From Roseibacterium beibuensis (lineage in GTDB: Bacteria; Pseudomonadota; Alphaproteobacteria; Rhodobacterales; Rhodobacteraceae), in contig NZ_BAABHW010000005.1 in NCBI RefSeq assembly GCF_039542305.1, positions 1 to 64,000 on the forward strand: DNA of 64,000 bases, in the 5' to 3' direction. The position numbers were made by a program, and so were the translations under genes. A model generated the notes under the pieces. It did no database searches. It saw only the letters and a list, made by a program, of their open reading frames with translations, and was not told the origin of the DNA. Below, piece by piece: positions 8,534 to 16,012 of this stretch (positions are counted from its first letter, which is position 1; each line of letters opens with the position of its first letter).

Positions 8534-8585
8534 GCGGCGCGGCCACAGCCCCTACATTAGGCGTGACACGCGCAGGAGATTTCCG

Positions 8586-8975
8586 ATGTTCTCTATTCCC
8601 GGCAAGCAGGCCGTCACCCTTACCCCGTCCGCGACCAGGCAGATCGCGAAGCTCATGGCGCAGGGGGGCACGAAGGGGCTGCGCATCGGCATCAAGAAAG
8701 GCGGATGCGCGGGCATGGAATACACCATGGATTACGTGACCGAGATCGACCCCAATGACGAGGTGGTCGAACAGGATGGCGCGCGGGTGATGATCGCCCC
8801 CATGGCGCAGATGTTCCTGTTCGGGACCGAGATCGACTACGAGGTGTCGTTGCTGGAGGCGTCCTTCAGGTTCCGCAACCCGAACGTGACCGACGCCTGC
8901 GGCTGCGGCGAGTCGATCAAGTTCAAGGAGCTTGACGAATTGGAAGCCGCCCGCCCCGCCACGCAAGGCGACTGA
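8586..8975 (+). CDS. sufA: A-type iron-sulfur carrier protein (HesB/IscA/SufA family)
   Basis: A 129-residue protein with the three cluster-binding cysteines of A-type carriers: Cys41 in KKGGCAGM and Cys105/Cys107 in ACGCGES. It would accept [2Fe-2S] or [4Fe-4S] clusters from the SUF scaffold and pass them to apo-enzymes. The ATG at 8586 has AGGAG nine bases before it. A start further upstream would run through the end of the DUF3307 gene and is rejected. The final 20 residues are a variable acidic tail. Whether it is SufA or ErpA in role cannot be told from sequence alone. Confidence 0.88.
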   Translation: MFSIPGKQAVTLTPSATRQIAKLMAQGGTKGLRIGIKKGGCAGMEYTMDYVTEIDPNDEVVEQDGARVMIAPMAQMFLFGTEIDYEVSLLEASFRFRNPNVTDACGCGESIKFKELDELEAARPATQGD

Positions 8976-8976
8976 C

Positions 8977-9300
8977 TTGGCCGTCGGCCGGGCCGATTTC
9001 GACCACGCGGTCGAGTTGTTCTTGGGCCTTGGCGACATCACCACGCGAAAGATGATGGGCGGGTTGTGCCTGTATCACGCGGGCACGATCTTCGCGATCC
9101 TGATGAGCGACGGCTCGCTCTGGCTGAAGGGCGCAGGCGAGATGGCCGACGTTCTGGAGGCCGAGGGCTGCACGCGCTGGACCTACCAGCGCGAGGGGAA
9201 AGCGCCGACGCAGATGCCGTATTGGTCGATGCCGGACGCGGCGCTGGACGATCCCGATCTTGCCTGCGACTGGGCGCGCCGCGCGCTGGCGCACCTATAG
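8977..9300 (+). CDS. TfoX/Sxy N-terminal domain protein
   Basis: A protein of about 107 residues with the TfoX N-terminal fold: ITTRKMMGGLCLYHAGTIFAIL, then an Ala-Asp-rich turn and YWSMPDAALDDPDLACDW. In gamma-proteobacteria Sxy activates competence genes with CRP. The short alphaproteobacterial versions have no demonstrated role. The start is uncertain: TTG at 8977, one base after the sufA stop, has AAGGCG upstream; another TTG at 8932 overlaps sufA. The tight spacing suggests translation coupled to sufA. Confidence 0.75.
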   Translation: MAVGRADFDHAVELFLGLGDITTRKMMGGLCLYHAGTIFAILMSDGSLWLKGAGEMADVLEAEGCTRWTYQREGKAPTQMPYWSMPDAALDDPDLACDWARRALAHL

Positions 9301-9331
9301 ACCTGACAAACGCGGCGCACCGCCCCCCAAG

Positions 9332-10240
9332 TCACCCTTTTGCCTGCAAATGGACGTAGGTCTCGTTGTAGCGCCGCGAGAGATGCTCTCCGGCAAGGAT
9401 CACGTCGCTCGACCCGATCGGAGCGACATTCGTGTCATGGTTGGGGTTGAAGAACAGCGGCACCGAGATCCGCTCGTCCGGGCCGCCAACGACGCGATGA
9501 AGCGTGGCGCGCACGCGCCCGCCGGTCCACATCTCCAGCATTTCGCCGAAATTCACCACGAAGGTCCCCGGCTCGGCCTGCACGCCCAGCCACGAGCCGT
9601 CGCGCATCTCGACCTCCAGTCCCGGCTGACCGTCTGTCGCCAGCAGCGTGACACAGCCATAGTCGGTATGGGCGGCGATGCCGAAATCCTTGTCGCCCGC
9701 CCAACCGGGCCGCGCCGGATAGTAATTGCCGCGCAAAAGCGCCATGGGGCGCGAGAACTTGTCCGCGAAATAGGCGCCATCCTCGCCGATGGCCCGCGCG
9801 ATCCCCGACAGCAGGTCCAGCGCGACGCCGCGCGCGGCCTCGAAATACCCCTCGACCTCGGCCCGGAAGCCGTCGGGCGCAGCCGGCCATCGGTTCGGGG
9901 CGTAGAACTGCATGCTGGTCAGCGGATCGCCCTCGGGCAGCGTGATGCCGCAGTCGAACACCTCCTTGTAATCCGGGTTCGCGGTCGGATCGACCTGCTC
10001 GGATCGCGAGGCGCCCCAGCCCCGGTTCGAGCCGGTGGCGGCCATGTCGACACCGGCCTTCTCGGCCTCGGGCAGGTGAAAGAAGGCGCGGTAGGTCTCG
10101 ATCACCCGCGACACGCGCTCGGGCGTCAGCGCCGTGTTTTCCAGCGTGAGAAACCCGGTCTCGAAAGCCCCTTCGCGCACCTGCGCCATGGCCTCGGCCT
10201 CCCCGCGCGCCAGTGCCGCCGCGTCGATTTTCGGGATCAT
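9332..10240 (-). CDS. Isopenicillin-N-synthase-like 2-oxoglutarate/Fe(II) oxygenase
   Basis: A 302-residue enzyme of the 2OG-Fe(II) dioxygenase superfamily. It has the N-terminal DIOX_N region (GFLTLENTAL and FFHLPEAEK) and the catalytic double-stranded helix with the iron ligands His and Asp in AAHTDYGCVTLL and the distal His in ATLHRV, followed by RISVPLFF, whose Arg binds 2-oxoglutarate. The substrate cannot be predicted; relatives act on small molecules such as gibberellin- or ethylene-pathway compounds. ATG 10238-10240 follows AAGGA. Divergent from tpiA, sharing an 86-base promoter region. Confidence 0.85.
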   Translation of the reverse strand: MIPKIDAAALARGEAEAMAQVREGAFETGFLTLENTALTPERVSRVIETYRAFFHLPEAEKAGVDMAATGSNRGWGASRSEQVDPTANPDYKEVFDCGITLPEGDPLTSMQFYAPNRWPAAPDGFRAEVEGYFEAARGVALDLLSGIARAIGEDGAYFADKFSRPMALLRGNYYPARPGWAGDKDFGIAAHTDYGCVTLLATDGQPGLEVEMRDGSWLGVQAEPGTFVVNFGEMLEMWTGGRVRATLHRVVGGPDERISVPLFFNPNHDTNVAPIGSSDVILAGEHLSRRYNETYVHLQAKG

Positions 10241-10326
10241 CGTATCCTTCCCCTGCCTCATGGCCGCCTTGACCACTTGGCGCTTCCTTGCCATCCCAAG
10301 GGGACAAAGGACAAGGAGTGAGTGGC

Positions 10327-11076
<750 letters not shown>

Positions 11077-11101
11077 GCCAAGGTACAGTCCAACGAAAAG
11101 G

Positions 11102-11138
11102 GCCGCCCGCTTTCGTCGCGGGCGGCTCTTCCTGTTTT
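11102..11138. terminator. Terminator between convergent tpiA and the secreted repeat protein
   Basis: Perfect 9-bp stem GCCGCCCGC (11102-11110) and GCGGGCGGC (11118-11126), then a T-rich run on the plus strand. The minus-strand side has an A-rich approach, so it may serve both genes. Confidence 0.85.
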
Positions 11139-11145
11139 TGCCGGC

Positions 11146-12426
11146 TCACTCGGTCGCGGGGACGAACCGTTCCGTCGCGATCCGGATGATGCCCTGGTAG
11201 CCCTCGGAATACTGCACCACCGACAGCATGTAGCGGCCCGGATCGAGGCGGACGGCCAATTGGCTGTTGAGCGTCCCGTTCGCATCATCGTTGAAGGCGA
11301 TCTCGCGCCCCAGATCATCGAACAGCGCGATCATCGGGTCGCTGTCGGTCACCTCGACCGCGTCGATCAGGAGCATCCCGCGCGATGGCATCTCGAAGGC
11401 GAACCATTCCGCGTTGCGGCCAGACACCTGTGTATCGCGCACCGCGCGCGGCGGCAGCGGCCCCATGTCGACGACGGGCCAGGAGCCGTCCATCGGCGGC
11501 GCGGCCTCGCCCGACGCATAAAGCTCGTTGAGCGCGGCCTGCTGGTCGTAACGCATCACACGCACGGTCACCGGCAGGTCCGGGTTGGAGAGCGCCCGCA
11601 TCCCGATGCAATAGTCGCCCGCCGGCAGCGGCTCGGTGAAATCGATCCGGCTGTTGAGGCTCTGGTAATCGTCGTTCTCGGCCAGAAGCGTCCCCTGCCC
11701 GTCGAAGATGTAGATATAGGGATCGGCGCTGGGGTTCTCGGCCCGGATCGTCAGGGGCTCCGGCGCGCCGAGCGTGAAGCGGTAATAGGGAACGCCGCTG
11801 ATCGTGTTGGTCGCCTCGGCCCCGCCCTGGTCCAGAACGGGCGCAAGCGGTCCGGCCCCCAGCATTGTCGCGGGCGTATCGGGAAGGCACGGGTCGATGC
11901 CTACGAAAATCGGGCCATCCGGCGGGAAGACATCGCCACCGCCGACGAACCCGCCCGAGAGGCCCTGGGTGATCGCGGCATGCTCCAACTGGCCGACAGC
12001 GACATCCGCGACCAGGCCGGCACCGCCGAAACCGCGCGTCGCAAGGCAATACTCGCCCGGCTGAAGCAGGGTTTCCGCGCGCGAGGCCAGCCCCCCGCCC
12101 GAGTCGTCATCGGTCACCACCAGGGCCCCCGAGGCGTCGTAAAGCTCGATCACCGAGTCGCCGCCGGGCGCGGGTTGCGCCTCCACCCGGATCTCCATCG
12201 GCTGGCTGAGAGAGAACAGGGCCACGGCATTGCCGCCCGAGGGGACATCTTGCCCCGTCAACACGAGAGCGCCCGTCGCGGCAGCGATATCGGATTGCTC
12301 CGGCGACCCGCCGATCCAGGTGCCCCCCGCACCGATGCCGCCGCACTCGACGCCCTGAGCCATCACGGGCGCACCGGCAAAGGCCAGAATGGCCCCGGCT
12401 GCGGCAGCGCTCAAATTCAATTTCAT
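11146..12426 (-). CDS. Secreted protein with three PPC-like internal repeats
   Basis: A 426-residue protein with a clear signal peptide (cleavage likely after VMAQ, residue 24). The mature part contains three diverged copies of one unit, each holding a strand such as VIELYDASGALVV, YIYIFDGQGTLLA or MIALFDDLGREIA, then DDDSGGG, NDDYQSLNS or NDDANGTLNS, then an ending such as PGEYCLATRGF. This is the pattern of bacterial pre-peptidase C-terminal (PPC)-like beta-sandwich domains. No enzyme domain is attached, so it may bind carbohydrate, protein or calcium in the periplasm or outside. GGAGG precedes the ATG. Function unknown. Confidence 0.75.
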   Translation of the reverse strand: MKLNLSAAAAGAILAFAGAPVMAQGVECGGIGAGGTWIGGSPEQSDIAAATGALVLTGQDVPSGGNAVALFSLSQPMEIRVEAQPAPGGDSVIELYDASGALVVTDDDSGGGLASRAETLLQPGEYCLATRGFGGAGLVADVAVGQLEHAAITQGLSGGFVGGGDVFPPDGPIFVGIDPCLPDTPATMLGAGPLAPVLDQGGAEATNTISGVPYYRFTLGAPEPLTIRAENPSADPYIYIFDGQGTLLAENDDYQSLNSRIDFTEPLPAGDYCIGMRALSNPDLPVTVRVMRYDQQAALNELYASGEAAPPMDGSWPVVDMGPLPPRAVRDTQVSGRNAEWFAFEMPSRGMLLIDAVEVTDSDPMIALFDDLGREIAFNDDANGTLNSQLAVRLDPGRYMLSVVQYSEGYQGIIRIATERFVPATE

Positions 12427-12488
12427 CGCAAGTCCTCCAATGAGCCGGGGCGTGGTCAGTCCACCGGCCCAGGGAGCCTAACAAGGGC

Positions 12489-12521
12489 CGCCGCGCCAGC
12501 GCCAGAAAAAGCGGCGCGGCG
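12489..12521 (-). terminator. Possible stem-loop downstream of the secreted repeat protein's promoter region and before the dehydrogenase end
   Basis: Inverted repeat CGCCGCGCC (12489-12497) and GGCGCGGCG (12513-12521), 15-base loop. Read on the minus strand it lies after the dehydrogenase stop at 12577, with a short T run inside the loop rather than after it. It is GC-rich and could fold, but termination is uncertain. Confidence 0.35.
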
Positions 12522-12576
12522 CTGCGGGGAATTTTCTACCTTTGATGACGCAGCTTTGCCCGGCGAACGGATCGGG

Positions 12577-13650
12577 TCAGAGGTTTTCGCCGCGGATCGA
12601 CTCGCACACCGCGTCCGTCACCTCTTGCGTAGTGGCGCTGCCGCCCACATCCGGCGTCAGGACGCCATCGGCGCAGACCTTTTCGACGGCCCGCATCAGG
12701 CGCGCGGCGGCCTCCGCCTCGCCCAGGTGCTCCAGCATCTGGCTCGCCGTCCAGAAGGTCGCCACCGGGTTGGCGATGCCCTTGCCGGTGATGTCGAAGG
12801 CCGAGCCATGGATCGGCTCGAACATGGACGGGTTGCGGCGTTCGGGGTCGATGTTTCCGGTGGGCGCGACGCCAAGGCTGCCCGCCAGCGCCCCGGCGAG
12901 GTCGGACAGGATGTCGGCATGCAGGTTGGTCGCCACGATCGTGTCGAGGCTTTGCGGGTTCTTCACCATGCGCACGGTCATGGCATCGACCAGCATCTTG
13001 TCCCATGTCACGTCCGGGAAGTCCTTGCTGACCTCGGCCGCGATTTCATCCCACATCACCATGCCGAAGCGCTGAGCGTTCGATTTCGTGACCACGGTCA
13101 AAAGCTTGCGGGGGCGGCTTTGGGCCAGGGCAAAGGCAAAGCGCATGATCCGCTCGACGCCGGTGCGGGTGAAGATCGACACCTCGGTCGCCACTTCCTC
13201 GGGCTGGCCCTGGTGCGCGCGGCCGCCAACGCCGGAATACTCGCCTTCGGAGTTTTCGCGCACGATCACCCAGTCGAGGTCACCGGGACCGACACCGGCC
13301 AGCGGTGAGGTGATACCGGGCAGGATCTTGGTGGGGCGCACATTGGCGTATTGGTCGAAGCCCTGGCAGATCGGCAGGCGCAGACCCCACAGCGTGACGT
13401 GGTCGGGCACATCCGGCGCGCCGACGGCCCCGAAGAAGATCGCGTCGAATTCCTTGATCTGGTCGCGGCCATCCTCGGGCATCAGCGCGCCTTCACGCTT
13501 GTAGCGCTCCGACCCCCAGTCGAACTCGGTGACGTCCAACTCGAACCCGCCATCGCGCCGCGCCAGGGCCTCCAGCGCCTGAAGGCCTGCGGCAATCACC
13601 TCGGGGCCGATACCGTCGGCGGGAATGGCTGCGATCTTGTAGGTTTTCAT
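12577..13650 (-). CDS. Tartrate dehydrogenase / D-malate dehydrogenase (decarboxylating)
   Basis: A 357-residue member of the isocitrate/isopropylmalate dehydrogenase family. It has IPADGIGPEV at the start, the substrate-binding region around SEGEYSGVGGR, TKSNAQRFGMVMWDE, and the metal and NAD region NLHADILSDLAGALAGSLGVAPTGN, written here in parts. The ENSEGEYSGVGGR segment and overall shape fit TtuC/DmlA, which decarboxylate D-malate or oxidise tartrate to oxaloglycolate, better than LeuB. ATG 13648-13650 has AAGGA upstream. Divergent from a LysR regulator that probably controls it, and near a TAXI transporter. Confidence 0.82.
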   Translation of the reverse strand: MKTYKIAAIPADGIGPEVIAAGLQALEALARRDGGFELDVTEFDWGSERYKREGALMPEDGRDQIKEFDAIFFGAVGAPDVPDHVTLWGLRLPICQGFDQYANVRPTKILPGITSPLAGVGPGDLDWVIVRENSEGEYSGVGGRAHQGQPEEVATEVSIFTRTGVERIMRFAFALAQSRPRKLLTVVTKSNAQRFGMVMWDEIAAEVSKDFPDVTWDKMLVDAMTVRMVKNPQSLDTIVATNLHADILSDLAGALAGSLGVAPTGNIDPERRNPSMFEPIHGSAFDITGKGIANPVATFWTASQMLEHLGEAEAAARLMRAVEKVCADGVLTPDVGGSATTQEVTDAVCESIRGENL

Positions 13651-13762
13651 CTTGAGGGTCCTTGCTGAAGGCGCGGAACAGTTTGCGATGATCGCAACGC
13701 CGCGCGCGTCATCTTGCGCGGGACATGTCGCAACTCTGCCCTGCAACGGCAATATCCGCTCG

Positions 13763-13780
13763 ATCATATAAAAATTTGAT
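13763..13780. promoter_or_regulatory. AT-rich palindrome in the dehydrogenase/LysR divergent region
   Basis: Inverted repeat ATCA-N10-TGAT inside a strongly AT-rich patch, 13 bases before the LysR start codon. LysR-type regulators bind such interrupted AT-rich dyads and often repress their own gene from this position. It is a candidate operator; the inducer would presumably be the dehydrogenase substrate. Confidence 0.5.
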
Positions 13781-13793
13781 ATTATTAGGGCGT

Positions 13794-14708
13794 ATGGACC
13801 TACGCCAACTCAGGTGCCTGATCGCCGTCGCCGACACGCTGCATTTCGGCCGCGCGGCGCAGAAGATGGATATGCTGCCCGCCTCGTTCGGACGGCAGAT
13901 CAAGCTGCTTGAAGACAGCCTCGGCAGCCGCCTGCTGGTGCGCACAACGCGCCATGTCTCGCTGACCGAGGCCGGGCGCAGTTTCGTCGAGGGCGCGCGC
14001 GATATCGTGGCGCGCGCCGACCGACTGGAAGCGGCCTTTCGCGCCGAGGAGCAGGATCGACGGGCCGTTTTGCGCATCGGGGCGATTGACAGCGCGGCGG
14101 CGGGCATGCTGCCGCAACTGCTGCCGCATCTGCGCCGCGCCCATCCCGAGATCGAGGTCGAGATCTTCGAACAGAAGACCATCCGGCTTTTGCCGCGTCT
14201 TCTGTCGGGCCGACTGGACATCGCCCTCGTCCGCCCGCCCGAGAGCCGCGATCCCCGCCTGCGGTTTCGCACGCTGTTCCATGAAACCGCCGTCGTCGCG
14301 GTGCCCGAGGGGCACAGGCTGGCCAAACATGACGCCGTCACGGTGGGCGACATGGCCGACGAGCCGTTGATCGTGCCCGACCGGCGGTCGCGCCCGCACA
14401 GCCATGACCTGACGATGAAACTGTTTCTCGAAGCCGGCTACAGCGCGCGCGTGGTCCAGATCGCCGAGGAAAAACAGACGATTGTCAGCCTCGTCGGCAC
14501 CGGTGTAGGTCTTGCCATCGTGCCGAAATGGGCATCCCGGCTGGCTGTCGATGGCGTTGCGTTCGTGCCGCTGACGCTGCCGTCCGACACGGTACGGGAC
14601 AAGCTGTCGCTATCGGCCGTCTGGCTGCGGGATACCCGCCACCCCGCCCGGAGCGCATTTCTCGACGTGCTTGAAGCACAGTTGGTCGAACTGGCCGAAA
14701 CCGCGTAG
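13794..14708 (+). CDS. LysR-family transcriptional regulator
   Basis: A 304-residue protein with the standard LysR layout: winged helix-turn-helix at residues 1-60 (MDLRQLRCLIAVADTLHFG, then FGRQIKLLEDSLGSRLL) and an effector-binding domain after a linker helix (LRIGAIDSAAAGMLP onward). It starts at ATG 13794. An upstream in-frame start would extend it through the AT-rich operator region and is unlikely. Transcribed away from the tartrate/D-malate dehydrogenase and towards the TAXI transporter, so it probably senses a dicarboxylate and controls one or both. Confidence 0.92.
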   Translation: MDLRQLRCLIAVADTLHFGRAAQKMDMLPASFGRQIKLLEDSLGSRLLVRTTRHVSLTEAGRSFVEGARDIVARADRLEAAFRAEEQDRRAVLRIGAIDSAAAGMLPQLLPHLRRAHPEIEVEIFEQKTIRLLPRLLSGRLDIALVRPPESRDPRLRFRTLFHETAVVAVPEGHRLAKHDAVTVGDMADEPLIVPDRRSRPHSHDLTMKLFLEAGYSARVVQIAEEKQTIVSLVGTGVGLAIVPKWASRLAVDGVAFVPLTLPSDTVRDKLSLSAVWLRDTRHPARSAFLDVLEAQLVELAETA

Positions 14709-14761
14709 GTTTATACAAGAATCCATGTATTCTCACTTTCCGCATCGCTCCAGTTTTTACC

Positions 14762-14789
14762 TTGAGCGAGGCACCGCGTGCTCTATACC
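14762..14789 (+). promoter_or_regulatory. Promoter of the TAXI transporter genes
   Basis: TTGAGC (14762-14767) and TATACC (14784-14789) are spaced by 16 bases, about 80 bases before the binding-protein start codon. Sequence-based prediction only. Confidence 0.5.
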
Positions 14790-14871
14790 ATCATCGCAAT
14801 GCGCCTCAGCAGGGTGCATGCCGCGAGAGACAGGGCTTGAGGCCCGGCGGCAAAGAACAGTGGAGGATTAC

Positions 14872-15876
14872 ATGAAAACGAACGCATTTGCGAAATTCAC
14901 CGTCGTTGCGACGGCGACGGCCCTGACGACGGGCATGGCCTTTGCCGAAGCGCACGCGGACCGCGAAGGTTGGCCGGAAAGCTTTACCGTCGGTACGGCG
15001 TCGCAGGGCGGCACCTACTTCGCCTACGGCTCGGGCTGGGCAAACCTGGTCGCAGAAGAGCTGGGCCTTTCGGGCAGCGGCGAAGTCACCGGTGGCCCCA
15101 TGCAGAACATGGCGCTGGTGCATACCGGCGAAGCGCAGTTCGGCATGACGACCATGGGCCCGGCGGCTGAATCGCTGGCCGGCACCAACCCGATCGCGCC
15201 CGGTCTGCAGATGACCAACGCCTGCGCGATGTTCCCGATGTACCAGACGCCGTTCTCGATCACGGCACTTTCGTCGTCCGGTATCACCTCGGTGTCGGAA
15301 ATCCCCGAGGGCGCACGCATCGGCTTTGGCCCGGCAGGCTCGACCTCGGACACCTACTTCCCGCGCATGATGGAAGAGCTGGGCGTCGTTTTCGAGCGCC
15401 GCAACGGCGGCTGGTCGGACCTTGGCGGCCAGTTGCAGGACGGCCTGCTTGACGTCATCGCCTTCGCCGCCGGCGTGCCGGTTCCGGCCGTGTCGCAGCT
15501 TGAAGTGCAGACCGACATCAACATCATCGAGTTCACCGAGGAAGAGCAGGCGCAGATCCTCGAAGCCTTCCCGGTGTCGCAATTCGACATCGCCCCCTCG
15601 ACCTACACCACGCTGGAAGAACCGGCGCGCTCGGTGTCGATGTGGAACTTCGCGATCGCCAATTGCGACCTACCGGAAAGCTTTGTCTACGCCGTCGTGG
15701 ACATCGTCATGTCGGATAACGAGCGCATGGTGAACGTGCACCGTGCCGCCGCCTCGACCCTGCCCGAGAACTGGGATCGCAACACGGTCATGATGTGGCA
15801 CCCCGGTGCGGCCCGCTGGTTCGAAGAGAATGCCGGCGCCGACATTCCCGATGACATGATCCACGGCGACATGTAA
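14872..15876 (+). CDS. TRAP transporter solute-binding protein, TAXI family
   Basis: A 334-residue periplasmic protein with a signal peptide (cleavage near AFAEAHA). The mature protein starts FTVGTASQGGTYFAYGSGW, the TAXI signature, followed by TGGPMQNMALVHTGEAQFG. It captures an anionic solute and hands it to the fused membrane subunit downstream. Known TAXI substrates are dicarboxylates or amino acids such as glutamate and 2-oxoglutarate. The neighbouring tartrate/D-malate dehydrogenase makes a dicarboxylate plausible here, but that is inference. ATG 14872 follows GGAGG. Confidence 0.92.
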   Translation: MKTNAFAKFTVVATATALTTGMAFAEAHADREGWPESFTVGTASQGGTYFAYGSGWANLVAEELGLSGSGEVTGGPMQNMALVHTGEAQFGMTTMGPAAESLAGTNPIAPGLQMTNACAMFPMYQTPFSITALSSSGITSVSEIPEGARIGFGPAGSTSDTYFPRMMEELGVVFERRNGGWSDLGGQLQDGLLDVIAFAAGVPVPAVSQLEVQTDINIIEFTEEEQAQILEAFPVSQFDIAPSTYTTLEEPARSVSMWNFAIANCDLPESFVYAVVDIVMSDNERMVNVHRAAASTLPENWDRNTVMMWHPGAARWFEENAGADIPDDMIHGDM

Positions 15877-15882
15877 AACGTC

Positions 15883-15955
15883 CGGACCGGGTGCAACGGC
15901 CCGTCCGGTCCGATACGAAAAACGGCCGCGTCCAACACTGGGCGCGGCCTCTTTA
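15883..15955 (+). terminator. Two stem-loops between binding protein and permease (attenuator or 3' stabiliser)
   Basis: First dyad CGGACCGG (15883-15890) with CCGGTCCG (15905-15912). Second hairpin GGCCGCG (15924-15930) with CGCGGCC (15943-15949) followed by TCTTTA. Such structures commonly leave transporters with more binding protein than permease by partial termination or by protecting the upstream mRNA end. Confidence 0.7.
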
Positions 15956-16012
15956 CAAGCTCCGAAGCACAGGGGCATGACGACCGAAACTCGGGTCACG
16001 GGGGGACAGCAC

